A model generated the notes under the pieces. It searched no databases. It had not been told where the DNA came from and saw only the letters and a program-made list of their open reading frames with translations. Both the position numbers and the translations under genes were made by a program. This document shows, one piece after another, positions 26,635-36,930 of a stretch of 64,000 bases of DNA. The DNA is from Bacillota bacterium (GTDB lineage Bacteria; Bacillota; Clostridia; Lachnospirales; Lachnospiraceae): contig JAEYOQ010000032.1 in the NCBI GenBank assembly GCA_023411555.1, positions 1 to 64,000 of the forward strand, written 5' to 3'. Numbering within the stretch: position 1 is the first letter of the stretch; the number at the start of each line of letters is the position of its first letter.

Positions 26635-28599
26635 ATGAGTAAGAAACCATATTACATTACAACAGCAATCGCTTATACCTCAGGTAAGCCTCATATCGGG
26701 AATACCTATGAGATCGTATTAGCAGACAGTATTGCACGTTTTAAGAGAATGGAAGGTTATGAGGTGTTCTTTCAGACAGGAACGGATGAGCATGGACAGA
26801 AAATTGAATTAAAGGCAGCAGATGCCGGCATCACCCCGAAGGAATTCGTCGACAACATTGCAGGACAGATAAAGGATATATGGGACCTAATGAACTGTTC
26901 CTATGATAAGTTCATTCGTACCACGGATGATTATCATGAGAAGCAGATTCAGAAGATATTCCGTAAGCTGTATGAAAAAGGTGATATATATAAGGGACAT
27001 TATGAAGGAATGTATTGTACCCCCTGTGAATCCTTCTTTACCCAGTCCCAGCTAGTGGACGGTAAATGCCCTGACTGTGGCAGAGAGGTACAGCCTGCGA
27101 AGGAAGAAGCATATTTCTTAAGATTGAGCAAATACGCAGATCGTCTGACTGAACACATTAATACCCATCCGGAATTCATTCAACCGGAATCCAGAAAGAA
27201 TGAGATGATGAACAACTTCCTTCTTCCCGGACTACAGGATCTGTGCGTATCCCGTACCTCTTTTAAGTGGGGAATTCCCGTAGATTTTGATGAAAAGCAC
27301 GTTGTATATGTATGGCTGGATGCACTTAGTAACTATATCACCGGAATCGGCTATGATGCAGATGGTAATAGTACGGATCAGTTTAATAAATTCTGGCCGG
27401 CGGATCTTCATCTGATTGGAAAGGATATCATCCGCTTCCATACTATCTATTGGCCGATTATCCTAATGGCTTTAGAGGTTGAGCTGCCCAAACAGGTATT
27501 TGGTCATCCATGGCTGATGCAGGGTAGTGCAGCGGATAAGATGTCTAAATCAAAAGGAAATGTTCTCTATGCAGATGACTTGGTAAAATTATTTGGTGTA
27601 GACGCAGTAAGATATTTTGTATTACATGAGATGCCCTTTGATAATGACGGTATTATCTCCTGGGAGCTGCTAGTAGAGAGAATCAATTCGGATCTGGCCA
27701 ATACCCTGGGCAATCTGGTGAACCGTACGATTTCAATGTCCAATAAATATTTCGGTGGTATTGTAAGCAATGGTAACGAAAGTGAACCGGTGGATGAGGA
27801 GCTGATAGCACTCGCTCTTGAGACACCTAAGAAAGTACTTGCCAAGATGGAGAAGCTAAGGGTTGCAGATGCCATCAGCGAGATATTTACTCTATTCAAG
27901 CGCTGTAATAAATATATTGATGAGACCATGCCCTGGGCACTTGCGAAGGATGAGGGAAAGAAGGCTCGTCTAGAAACCGTGCTTTATAATCTGGTAGAGA
28001 GTATCTGCATCGGTACCAGCTTATTAGAGCCTTTTATGCCAGAGACAGCAGAGAAGATTATGGCTCAATTGAATGCAAAGACCCGTACCATAGACGAGTA
28101 CGAAAAGTATGGTTTATATGTATCCGGAACTAAGGTAACTGAGACTCCGGAGATACTGTTTGCTAGACTTGATCTGAAAGAGGTAATGGCTAAGGTTGAT
28201 GAGATGAAAGAAGTAAAAGCAGAGGAGGCTACTCCTGAGACGGCTAACGATGGGATAGACATTGAAGCAAAAGCAGAGATTACCTATGATGACTTTGCAA
28301 AGCTGCAATTTCAGATCGGTGAGATTATTGCCTGTGAAGAGGTCAAAAAATCCAAGAAGCTATTATGCTCTCAGGTAAGGATTGGTTCTCAGGTAAAGCA
28401 GATTGTATCAGGTATCAAAGCACATTATACACCGGAGGAAATGGTAGGCAAGAAGGTTATGGTTGTAGTTAACTTAAAGCCTGCGACTATAGCAGGAATG
28501 CTATCCGAGGGTATGCTGCTTTGTGCTGAGGATGCAGAGGGTAATCTAGCTCTGATGGTTCCGGAGAAACCGATGCCCTCGGGTGCGCCAATCCAGTAA
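26635..28599 (+). CDS. metG: Methionyl-tRNA synthetase
   Basis: 654 aa class I synthetase. The HIGH-like motif is SGKPHIGNTYE, the zinc-knuckle cysteines are C128/C131 and C145/C148 (CTPC...CPDC), and KMSKS is at 302-306. An anticodon-binding helical domain follows. The C-terminal ~110 residues form the EMAP/Trbp-like tRNA-binding domain (FAKLQFQIGEIIACEEVKKS). This is the standard long form in Firmicutes. It charges tRNA-Met in the cytoplasm. AAAGGAAG precedes the ATG, and expression is controlled by the T-box immediately upstream. Confidence 0.97.
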   Translation: MSKKPYYITTAIAYTSGKPHIGNTYEIVLADSIARFKRMEGYEVFFQTGTDEHGQKIELKAADAGITPKEFVDNIAGQIKDIWDLMNCSYDKFIRTTDDYHEKQIQKIFRKLYEKGDIYKGHYEGMYCTPCESFFTQSQLVDGKCPDCGREVQPAKEEAYFLRLSKYADRLTEHINTHPEFIQPESRKNEMMNNFLLPGLQDLCVSRTSFKWGIPVDFDEKHVVYVWLDALSNYITGIGYDADGNSTDQFNKFWPADLHLIGKDIIRFHTIYWPIILMALEVELPKQVFGHPWLMQGSAADKMSKSKGNVLYADDLVKLFGVDAVRYFVLHEMPFDNDGIISWELLVERINSDLANTLGNLVNRTISMSNKYFGGIVSNGNESEPVDEELIALALETPKKVLAKMEKLRVADAISEIFTLFKRCNKYIDETMPWALAKDEGKKARLETVLYNLVESICIGTSLLEPFMPETAEKIMAQLNAKTRTIDEYEKYGLYVSGTKVTETPEILFARLDLKEVMAKVDEMKEVKAEEATPETANDGIDIEAKAEITYDDFAKLQFQIGEIIACEEVKKSKKLLCSQVRIGSQVKQIVSGIKAHYTPEEMVGKKVMVVVNLKPATIAGMLSEGMLLCAEDAEGNLALMVPEKPMPSGAPIQ

Positions 28600-28609
28600 G
28601 TGGGTGATA

Positions 28610-28872
28610 GGCTGTTGTAGGCTTGTGTGGCGGTAGTTTAATTAAGTAGTGTTGAAGTAATAATATGTGGAGGATATCTACATGTATTCCGACGCCCAGA
28701 CCTCGGATTATATGTTCGCAACAGATCTGACATGATAAAGCATATGTCAGCCTGTTTCTAACATATTAATCCGCTGTCCGTTCTGACGGAATACATCTGC
28801 AGATAATCCTCCACATATTATTACTTCTTTTTTTGCTTTGAAAACCGCCGCTACTTCAGACTTACGACAGCC
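28610..28872. repeat. 263-bp imperfect palindrome downstream of metG
   Basis: Nested inverted repeats share a centre near 28740. The 22-bp core arms at 28654-28675 and 28806-28827 are perfect (GAAGTAATAATATGTGGAGGAT and complement). Inside are CGGATTATATGTT/AACATATTAATCCG and CTGACAT/ATGTCAG. Outside, GGCTGTTGTAGG (28610-) matches ACGACAGCC (-28872) imperfectly. Seven T follow the core arm on the plus strand (28828-28834), so it can terminate metG, but it is far larger than a terminator. It may be a structured RNA or a miniature inverted-repeat element. Confidence 0.8.
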
Positions 28873-29034
28873 CTGTTGGCTATAATAATCTTAATATACG
28901 TACAGAGGGCATCGGTTTTCCTCTGTCGTGTTTAATAAATGAGTTTTGAGAAAGAGATGATCATATGACTTTTAACAATGAGAAGCTTAATTACAAGACA
29001 GATCATAATGATCGTGGGCGAATTCGAGTAAATG

Positions 29035-29085
29035 AAATAGCTGCAAGCAGATTATGGATGTTCCACGTTCTGCTTGCAGCTATTT
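29035..29085. terminator. Terminator hairpin downstream of pckA
   Basis: A perfect 17-bp stem (29035-29051 with 29069-29085, AAATAGCTGCAAGCAGA and its complement) with a 17-nt loop, lying just past the 3' end of the minus-strand pckA. The 28600-29106 gap holds only this, the palindrome and a small ACAGAGG/CCTCTGT hairpin near 28900-28928. Confidence 0.7.
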
Positions 29086-29106
29086 TGGGCACTATTTTAT
29101 GTTATA

Positions 29107-30762
29107 TTAAGCTAATTCAGATACTACCTTTTTCAAGGCTGCTAATGCGTCTTCTGGAAGCTTATCAAAGCCACCCTTCTCGGTCTCTCTGGACTGAACA
29201 AATTCGATTCTATCGAGCATTCTGGCTTTTAATTGAGCCTTGTACTCAGGATCCTCAAGGTTAGGAACAAAGCCTTCCCACTCAAAGATTTCGATATCCT
29301 CAAAAGGTCCCCACTGTTTGAATTCTGCCTTGTCTTCAACAATTGCTTCAATTATTCCTAAGGTATCAGCAGGTTTAACTTTCTTGCCCATGAAATCTCC
29401 AGTGTTGATTACATAACAATCTACATTTCTCTCACCGACTAATTTCTTGAATTTCTCATAGTCGTTCACTAACGGATAGGTACGGAAAGGATTTGCATAA
29501 GGCTCAACCACCAATGCGTTGGGGTCTACACCGGGAGCAAGGCGTTCAGCAGTAGTTCTCTTTGTTGCTAGAGTTGCACCCATAACAGAAGCTAGAGAAG
29601 CACCCTTTAATTTGATGATAGGAGGTAGTGTAGGATCCTTCATGATCCAGAAGATTGAATCTACTGGTTCAGGGATCTTATCTACTCGGTTCGGCGACCA
29701 CAGCTTAGACTTAATCGCACGGCCGTTACCATTACGAATATCTTCCGTAACAAGAACGATCTTGCCTTCTTCATCTAGGGTTGCAGAACAATTCTGGGCG
29801 GTTAATAAATACTTATTATCCTCACAGTTGGTAGGATAATCTTGAGTCTTATCAAAATAGGTAGGCTCTAAGGCGATGGAAGAACCTGTCTCTGTATTGA
29901 TGATGAAAGCATCATCATGAAGAACAGTTACATCGTATTTGCCTCCATGCTTAGCATGGGTTATGGTAGACTTACCAGAACCGGAAAGACCGAATACGGA
30001 AGCAACGTAGGATTTACCGTTACCAAGGTTATATCTCTTCTGACCGCCATGACAGGATGCATAACCGTGACGGTTAGCAATCGCCCAAGCGATAGTAAGA
30101 GTACCCTTCTTATGCTCGCCAAAGTATCTCATACCAAGAAGAGCAGCACAGTTGGTGCTGGTATTGAAATATGTTAATCCCATTGGATGTTCGGGATGTT
30201 TCCATTGAGGATTGGAGAATATGTAGATATCGCACTCGTCAACGATTGGTTTGGAAGCCTTATACATTCTTACATATTCATCAGACATGTACTGGAAGTT
30301 CAACATCCAGGAGTATAGGATGTTCTCTTCGCCTTCCGGAATCAACAAATGGGCTTTAACCATGAACTCAGGATCCAAGCCGATAAATACCTCTGCGTGA
30401 TAAAGAGTGGAGTATCTGGTATCATAGATAGCGTCCATTACTTTACTGTTCAAGTTATCGGTATCAACACCGGGTTCACCAGTGATTTTTCTAGCGGCAG
30501 CAGCACGCCCAGTTACAAAACCATCATTAAATAATAAGACCTTTGCATCTTTCTCAAGACCGAAATCCTCACCACGATAAACCGGCATATCGGTTACTAC
30601 TGTACCAGGTGAATTCTTGGCAAGTTCATAAGCCTCTCTCAGGGTATTCACCTTAACAACATTGTTACCATAGAAGGCTACTTCAATGATAGAACGTGTC
30701 TTGGAGAAGCCGGGTTTATTAGCGCCGATTTCGTCATGTTTAAAGTACGCTTTTGTTGACAT
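29107..30762 (-). CDS. pckA: Phosphoenolpyruvate carboxykinase (ATP)
   Basis: 551 aa, ATP-dependent PEPCK type. The nucleotide-binding kinase-1a motif GLSGSGKST lies near residue 255, followed by HDDAFIINTETG and the Mg/Mn-binding residues. RYFGEHKKGTLTIAW and NRHGYASCHGG lie upstream. It interconverts oxaloacetate and PEP. In fermentative Lachnospiraceae it often runs towards oxaloacetate, conserving ATP on the way to succinate or in anaplerosis; direction here is inference. AGGAGG precedes the ATG, and a consensus promoter lies ~100 bases upstream. Confidence 0.96.
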   Translation of the reverse strand: MSTKAYFKHDEIGANKPGFSKTRSIIEVAFYGNNVVKVNTLREAYELAKNSPGTVVTDMPVYRGEDFGLEKDAKVLLFNDGFVTGRAAAARKITGEPGVDTDNLNSKVMDAIYDTRYSTLYHAEVFIGLDPEFMVKAHLLIPEGEENILYSWMLNFQYMSDEYVRMYKASKPIVDECDIYIFSNPQWKHPEHPMGLTYFNTSTNCAALLGMRYFGEHKKGTLTIAWAIANRHGYASCHGGQKRYNLGNGKSYVASVFGLSGSGKSTITHAKHGGKYDVTVLHDDAFIINTETGSSIALEPTYFDKTQDYPTNCEDNKYLLTAQNCSATLDEEGKIVLVTEDIRNGNGRAIKSKLWSPNRVDKIPEPVDSIFWIMKDPTLPPIIKLKGASLASVMGATLATKRTTAERLAPGVDPNALVVEPYANPFRTYPLVNDYEKFKKLVGERNVDCYVINTGDFMGKKVKPADTLGIIEAIVEDKAEFKQWGPFEDIEIFEWEGFVPNLEDPEYKAQLKARMLDRIEFVQSRETEKGGFDKLPEDALAALKKVVSELA

Positions 30763-30860
30763 AATACATCCTCCTATTTTTTAAATTGTTCAAATAATTC
30801 GTAAAAATTACAGAATTAATAGAACTTAGTATATTAATTTATCAATTGTCCGCCATATTA

Positions 30861-30889
30861 AGTATAAATCTGATGAATGTAAATGTCAA
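30861..30889 (-). promoter_or_regulatory. Promoter of pckA
   Basis: On the minus strand, TTGACA (30884-30889) and TATACT (30861-30866) are separated by 17 bases. The 5' leader is ~95 bases and A/T-rich. Confidence 0.7.
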
Positions 30890-30938
30890 TGAAAAATGTA
30901 CAAATTTACCATTATTTATGAAAATTATGGGTGAAAAT

Positions 30939-32702
30939 TTACCTATTTATAGAACTGTTTGAAATCCAACGATCCATATAATTTTCAATGATCCAAAACT
31001 GCGCTGGACCGATATCCAGGAGGAACTGATGAAAATCCTTAGCCACAAAATCCTCCCCTAAGGCAAGCTCTGCTTTTTTTCTTAGTTCCTTGATTTCCAG
31101 ATAGCCTATGGCGTATGGCAGGTAGATTGCTGGCTCTTCTAGTAGAGTGTTATAAATGCGCTCTGCAATTGCAGCGTCGCCGATAAAATTCATTACATAC
31201 CTCATTGCTGTCTTCTTGTTCCACCCCTCATAATGGATGCCGATATCTGTCCTTGCATACATACACAGTATGACAATATTGTTTGCCCTTAAGAAATCAG
31301 CCAGATTCTTATCGATTCCTGCATAGTGATAGGAAACCATCTCAACATAGGTCGCCCAGCCCTCATCATAGCCTGTAAAATTCATAACACTGCGAATAGG
31401 TGCCGGATTCTGACTCCTAAAATAAACACATTGATACATATGTCCGGGATAACCTTCATGTGCCACTGTGGTATAGATCATAGACAAGGTTCTTTCATCG
31501 TTTCCATTGATATATATATTGTTATTTTCATATTTATCAATGGGAGGAACCAGATACATGGCAGGGCTCAGGTAATTCTCCAGAGCCTCTGGGACATACT
31601 TTATATTGCAGTTTACTTCTTGTGTCTTGGGAAAATCCTTGGCAATATCCTTTTGAAGATCCGACATAATCTCCTCGGGATTGGTAAGGGGGAAGGAGTT
31701 GAATTCTAAGTATTTATCAATAATATTTTTATCGGATAAGGTTAAGGAAGTAATATCTACAATTCCATCGCTGATAGCAGTCTCTAGTAAATCAATCATT
31801 TCGTCCATACTTTTCTCTGACCCGGTCTTATATTTTGCCAGGCACTCATAATATGCCTGCCCCTTAGGAAAATAGTAGAGTCCTGCTTTATTTGTTCCTG
31901 TACCCATTAGATCCTTTAAAGCATCAATTAGCATCTGATAGGCAGGTATAACATAGGTAAGAACAATTTCTGTATTAGTCGACTTATAGGCTTCCTTCTC
32001 TTTCTTAGTCAGATTGGTATAGCTAGATATTTTATCATTAAAATACGTAATCAGAAAGTTATTCTCAGGATCAGCAATAAAGGCCTCACATTGGTCTATA
32101 ATTCTTTGTGCCACCGCATCATTCATGAAGAGACCGTGAGCTGATTTCTCTATTTCATACTGAATGATATCGGAATAGTAGTCATAGATACGTGGCAGAA
32201 GCCGGAGATATTCATCAATATCCTCCTTCCGATAAAAGCTGTACTCAGCAAGTAGAATGGGGAGTTGAGCCTGGATACCGGTGGTTGGACCAAGACATTC
32301 ATAATAGTAGTCAAATTCTCCAAGGGAAAGATCTGTTTCCAGATAACCCTTTACAATATCATAGGTTAGTTGCTGATCTTTAGATAAAAGGGAGTAGTCA
32401 TATGTTAGTAGGTGATTTAAGCGATTCTCAGATAGCATACGGTCTTTATTCATATTACTTACGCTAAGCTCCCCAAAGGATGCTTCCGTTGTACTAATTC
32501 CGAAATTTTCTGGTTCAGCCAGAGAATAATTCAAGGAGAGACTGTCAGACTGAACCTCCTGAATAAACAGATCATTCATAAAATTATCAAATTGGTCCCT
32601 CTGTTTTTCCTGCTTGGTTTGCAGGCTGCAGCCCCCAGATGATAAGAAAAGGCACAGGCATAGAATCAGGGCAAGGATTCGCTTTCGAAGCATTTGATAC
32701 AT
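30939..32702 (-). CDS. DUF885-family lipoprotein, putative zinc peptidase
   Basis: 587 aa from ATG 32702, where AGGAGGTAACT is an ideal ribosome site (the frame opens 15 codons earlier without one). The signal peptide ends SSGGC, a lipobox, so it is probably a surface lipoprotein. The C-terminal half carries HEGYPGH (415-421), the DUF885 signature of an HExxH-like metal centre, followed by ATYVEM with a likely third ligand. DUF885 proteins are distant relatives of M32/M3-type peptidases; the substrate is unknown. Neighbours give no pathway. Confidence 0.87.
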   Translation of the reverse strand: MYQMLRKRILALILCLCLFLSSGGCSLQTKQEKQRDQFDNFMNDLFIQEVQSDSLSLNYSLAEPENFGISTTEASFGELSVSNMNKDRMLSENRLNHLLTYDYSLLSKDQQLTYDIVKGYLETDLSLGEFDYYYECLGPTTGIQAQLPILLAEYSFYRKEDIDEYLRLLPRIYDYYSDIIQYEIEKSAHGLFMNDAVAQRIIDQCEAFIADPENNFLITYFNDKISSYTNLTKKEKEAYKSTNTEIVLTYVIPAYQMLIDALKDLMGTGTNKAGLYYFPKGQAYYECLAKYKTGSEKSMDEMIDLLETAISDGIVDITSLTLSDKNIIDKYLEFNSFPLTNPEEIMSDLQKDIAKDFPKTQEVNCNIKYVPEALENYLSPAMYLVPPIDKYENNNIYINGNDERTLSMIYTTVAHEGYPGHMYQCVYFRSQNPAPIRSVMNFTGYDEGWATYVEMVSYHYAGIDKNLADFLRANNIVILCMYARTDIGIHYEGWNKKTAMRYVMNFIGDAAIAERIYNTLLEEPAIYLPYAIGYLEIKELRKKAELALGEDFVAKDFHQFLLDIGPAQFWIIENYMDRWISNSSINR

Positions 32703-32950
32703 AGTTACCTCCTGTAGGATTGCCATAATCCCTAAAGGATCAGGCACTTATATACTGTTGTTTCAAGTTTATTCCAGTTATAGTCAAGTAAGAAGTGACA
32801 AGCGAATATTTCATTATGGAATACCCCATGATAATGCAAGATAAGAATTCCTAACTGGCCATAACGATAAACAGGTTAAGTTTTTCCTCTATTTATCCGA
32901 AATACATCACATGATGATAAGTAATGCATTCGAGCGTTATGGAGGTAATG

Positions 32951-35900
32951 ATGGATTTCGGTTATTCACTGGAAGTTAACAAGGAAGTAACTGTAAGTCG
33001 AGGCGAGAGCTCTCAGCTGACAGTGGAACGTGATAGAAATAGTGAAGGGTTGTCTTATCTGACACCCGGCCAGATTATTTCGGGTACGGTTGTATCGGTT
33101 GATCAGCAGGTGACCCTTGATTTTAATGGTCATAAAGTGGCTACCTCTAAGGATGTATTGAAATATGCTGTTCCGGGTGAAGTTAAGAGCTTTGAGGTGG
33201 TAAAGGCATCAAGTTCAGAGATTGAGTTAAAATTACTGGAAGGAAATGTGAAGGCCCTTCATCGGACCATTAAGGCGCTTTCTGTGAAGGAAAAAGACTG
33301 GGAGACCATTCGTGCTAAGAGGGAGCAGTCTGGAAGACATTTTGATAAAGAAAAAGCTACCCAGGAAGCGCTGACCAAGCTGGAAGAGATCAGTATTAAG
33401 TTCACAGAGCAGGATTATAAGGCATTGGAGAAGGAGGGTTTTCCGGCAGAGACTATGCCGGTCAGTGGCTTATATGAAGCAATTAACAGAGTGAAGGAAG
33501 CAATATCCAAAGAAGCCGATCAAATAGGCACACCACAGGTAAGTGGAGCCCTGATTGCCAGGGAAGTAGAACCAACCGTTGAGGATATTGATAAGGCTTA
33601 TCACAGTACAAGTGACGAGCAGACTGAAAAAAGGATGGAGCTTACAGCAAAGGAAGCAACGGCTAAGACTAATAAAGTAAACACGTCGCAGGCAAGGGAA
33701 GCTAGTTCCGTTAAGATTACAGGTGAAGAGATAGCAATCCGGCTTAAGGAGGCGAATCTTCCGGCTAATGAACAGAATATCGATCGTATTCGGAAAGCTA
33801 TAGCACTCAGTGATACGGTAACAAAGATAGATAATAAGGCGATGAAATATCTGATTGCCCGGGAAGTAGACCCAACCATTGAGAATATTTATAAGGCTTA
33901 TTACAGTGCAAGCACTAAGCAGCCGGACAAAAACAGGGAGCTTTCTGCAAAGGAATGGAAGGAGTTGGAAGGACAAGTTAAGGATGTAATCCAGGAGGCC
34001 GGGTATGAGGTAAACGATGGGAGCTTGTCGGAGGCAAAGTGGTTATTGGAGAATGAGCTTCCTCTAACAGCAACCACCTTCAGCTATAAGAAGGAACTGG
34101 GTGAAATCAAAGCTAATACAGATACGGATATAGTATTAGATAGAATCCTAGAGGGGATGAAGGCTGGTACGGCACCCAAGGACGTATCTCTGGCTACACA
34201 AAGTATTCCGGCTTTGGAGAATACAATAGACAAGCTTAACTCCATCGGCGAGGAGGCAGTAGCCTATGCCATTCAGGAAAAGCTGGATATAAACATCAAA
34301 AACCTTGCTGCAGTCCAGGAAGACCTGTCTGCAGGTAAGATTCAGGTAGATAAAGCAAAGCAGCAGGCTGAGGTAACAGAGCAAAGTAATGAAGTAAGGC
34401 AACAGGCCGAAGGAACAACACACCGTAATGAAGCAGTTGCGACGGAGCTACGTGATGGCTGGAAAGAAGAACGGATTATAGCGACGGGTCAATCGGATTA
34501 TGACAGGGAAGAAGTTGTCAATACAGATAACGAGGATTACATAGCTAATGAAAGAACTGTAAAGGAAGCTCCCCCCGAGGACTCAGAGAATAGTACAGGG
34601 GAAGAAACTACACAAGATAGAAACAAGTATGAGCAAGTTAAGGTTCATAGACAACTGGAGGAACTTCGTCTGAAGATGACCCTTGAAGCGGCCGGAAGGC
34701 TGGAGAAGAAAGGAATTCATATAGAGACAGAGAGACTGGAGAAGGTTGTAGAAGAACTTCGTGAGCTGGAGGATAGCTATTATAGGAAGCTGCTAAGTGA
34801 GATGGAGGTAGAGAGTACTTCGGAAGCAATGGAGACTTTACAGGCCACAACTCGGACTGTAGCTCAGTTGAAGCAGATGCCTTGTGCCGTAATAGGTGCC
34901 ACGCTGACAGATAGGGAGACTCAGACCCTACCCGATCTGATTACCTCGGGTACTAAGCTTAGCGCTGATTATGAGAAGGCAGGTATTGCTTACGAAACTC
35001 TGGCAACAGTACCAAATGCGGAATACGGAGATTCTATTCGCAAGGCATTTGCCAATATGGAATCCCTCTTAACAGAATTAAATATAGAGAATACCCAGAT
35101 AAACCAAAGGGCAGTCAGAATCCTAGGATATAACAGCATGGAGATAACACCTGAAGCGATAGAAAAGGTAAAGGCGTACGACAAAGAGGTGACCTCTGTG
35201 ATAGAGAATCTCCATCCTGCTGTAACGGTAAGGATTATAAAGGAGGGTATTAATCCGCTGAGTATGCCGATCGATGAGCTTAATACTGTCATAGACCAGA
35301 TGAAGGAGGAACAGGGAATCAGTACTGAAGACCGTTTCAGCACCTATCTTCATAAGCTCGAGAAGGAGAACGGAATTACACCTCAGGAACGAAACGCATA
35401 TATCGGTATATACCGACTTCTATATAACGTGGATAAAACAGATGGAGCAGCCATTGGGGCGGTGTTAAAGGCCAATCAGGAGGTGACACTGTCTCACCTT
35501 CTTACCGCTGTGCAAACGGAGAGAAGAGGAAGAGTCTCTGCGACGGTGGATGATGAATTTGGTATGCTGACAGAGTTAAACCGTAATAAGGAGAGTATCG
35601 CAGAACAATTAAAAGGTTTTTCAAATCCCATAGAAGCTACGTCTGATGACAGCGCTAATAGAGTGATTCAGCAGGAGGTTCAGCAAGAAGTACAGGAGGA
35701 GATACAGCAAGAGGCACAGGAGAAGTATCTGAGACGAGTAGTAAAGCAGATAACAGAGGAGATCTCTCCGACGAAGCTTAAGAACCTACAACAGCAAGCC
35801 ATAGCTACTACGACCGCATCCCAGACACTACATTCGACAGAACCCGCTGCTTCAGGGGAAGATGCTAATCCTTGGGAGTCGATTAGGAATACTTCGCTAG

Positions 35901-36790
35901 AAAAGCTATTAGAGCAACTGCAGGAGACAGTAGAGGAAGACAGTGCATTAGATGAAATATATGTACAGAAGGGGCAGCAAATCAGAGAATTATGCAAGAA
36001 CTCAGAGCAGTCACTCCGCTTCCTAAACGACTACCAGATGACTAGTTCACCACAGAATATCATGATTGCAAGTCACATATTAAGTAATGGAATCTCACCG
36101 ATTGTAAGGCTTATGAAGAGACAAAATGAAAATAGTATCGAAATTTCTGAAAATAAGCTAAAGGAATTGAATGAATTATCCGATACATTAATCGATAAGT
36201 CTTCTATGAATGAAGCCTATACAAGCCTGGAAGAACAGGCTAAGGAAGCACTTATCCAGGCCTGTTCGCAGGAAACCTTAGATAGCAGTAAGTTGGCTGA
36301 GCTTAAGAATATAGGACAGCAGATGTCCTTCTTACGAAAAATGGCATCACGGGAATTCTATCAGATACCGATTGAGACCGATCATGGAATTACAAATATG
36401 AACCTGACCATCCTTCGGGGGTCAGGGACTAGCGGTAGAGTAGCCGTTACGGTATGGTCAAAGGAGCTTGGCGATATCAAGGCGGAATTTTCCCTTAAAG
36501 AGAAGTCCCTAAAGGGATTTATTGCCTGCGATAACCGGGATGGATTAAAGAGGCTTCAAGGAAAGGCAGCTGAGATAGAAACAGCGGCATTGGATAGTAA
36601 TATTACCTTAAAACAATTGGATTTTGGTATATCTAGTAAAGATCTTGAAACCTACAGCTATCAAAATCCTCAGGATTTAGGACAAAGTACCGGAGAAAGC
36701 CTTAATACGGAGCGTACTTTGTACCGTTTAGCAAAAGCCATTGTGCAAACCGTGCGATTAGCGGAGAGTAGCGCAAGAATCGCTTTATAG
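32951..36790 (+). CDS. Very large FliK-like flagellar protein (DUF6240-type)
   Basis: 1,279 aa from ATG 32951 (GGAGG 5 bases upstream; ATGs at 32948, 32939 and 32924 are weaker). The N-terminus (~25-95) is a small beta domain (GQIISGTVVSVDQQVTLDF). A long, charged, helical middle follows with repeated modules, including LIAREV(E/D)PT at nucleotides 33551 and 33851 exactly 300 bases apart. The C-terminal ~90 residues resemble the FliK hook-length-control core (ELGDIKAEFSLKEKSLKGF, then LKQLDFGIS). Placement directly before flagellin supports a flagellar export or length-control role. The family name is from memory and not verified. Confidence 0.7.
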   Translation: MDFGYSLEVNKEVTVSRGESSQLTVERDRNSEGLSYLTPGQIISGTVVSVDQQVTLDFNGHKVATSKDVLKYAVPGEVKSFEVVKASSSEIELKLLEGNVKALHRTIKALSVKEKDWETIRAKREQSGRHFDKEKATQEALTKLEEISIKFTEQDYKALEKEGFPAETMPVSGLYEAINRVKEAISKEADQIGTPQVSGALIAREVEPTVEDIDKAYHSTSDEQTEKRMELTAKEATAKTNKVNTSQAREASSVKITGEEIAIRLKEANLPANEQNIDRIRKAIALSDTVTKIDNKAMKYLIAREVDPTIENIYKAYYSASTKQPDKNRELSAKEWKELEGQVKDVIQEAGYEVNDGSLSEAKWLLENELPLTATTFSYKKELGEIKANTDTDIVLDRILEGMKAGTAPKDVSLATQSIPALENTIDKLNSIGEEAVAYAIQEKLDINIKNLAAVQEDLSAGKIQVDKAKQQAEVTEQSNEVRQQAEGTTHRNEAVATELRDGWKEERIIATGQSDYDREEVVNTDNEDYIANERTVKEAPPEDSENSTGEETTQDRNKYEQVKVHRQLEELRLKMTLEAAGRLEKKGIHIETERLEKVVEELRELEDSYYRKLLSEMEVESTSEAMETLQATTRTVAQLKQMPCAVIGATLTDRETQTLPDLITSGTKLSADYEKAGIAYETLATVPNAEYGDSIRKAFANMESLLTELNIENTQINQRAVRILGYNSMEITPEAIEKVKAYDKEVTSVIENLHPAVTVRIIKEGINPLSMPIDELNTVIDQMKEEQGISTEDRFSTYLHKLEKENGITPQERNAYIGIYRLLYNVDKTDGAAIGAVLKANQEVTLSHLLTAVQTERRGRVSATVDDEFGMLTELNRNKESIAEQLKGFSNPIEATSDDSANRVIQQEVQQEVQEEIQQEAQEKYLRRVVKQITEEISPTKLKNLQQQAIATTTASQTLHSTEPAASGEDANPWESIRNTSLEKLLEQLQETVEEDSALDEIYVQKGQQIRELCKNSEQSLRFLNDYQMTSSPQNIMIASHILSNGISPIVRLMKRQNENSIEISENKLKELNELSDTLIDKSSMNEAYTSLEEQAKEALIQACSQETLDSSKLAELKNIGQQMSFLRKMASREFYQIPIETDHGITNMNLTILRGSGTSGRVAVTVWSKELGDIKAEFSLKEKSLKGFIACDNRDGLKRLQGKAAEIETAALDSNITLKQLDFGISSKDLETYSYQNPQDLGQSTGESLNTERTLYRLAKAIVQTVRLAESSARIAL

Positions 36791-36930
36791 ATCTACCAAA
36801 GTCAGATGTATTTCGGCTACACGGAGGTTGCTGAATTAAGACAAGAATTATACTAAGAAAAATATCGTGCGAACCATCATTACATGGAGGGGGATGGCAG
36901 CCGAAACAGAAAGGGATTAGGTGATACTTT

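Noticed and set aside
28965..29264. 99-codon frame starting MTFNNEKLNYK with a purine-rich upstream region
   Set aside because: It runs through the pckA terminator hairpin and then antisense into pckA; the hairpin arms account for the middle of the frame.
33470..33976. 168-codon antisense frame inside the FliK-like gene
   Set aside because: It is a shadow of the internal repeats on the coding strand, with an unlikely Cys/Phe-rich composition and no ribosome site.
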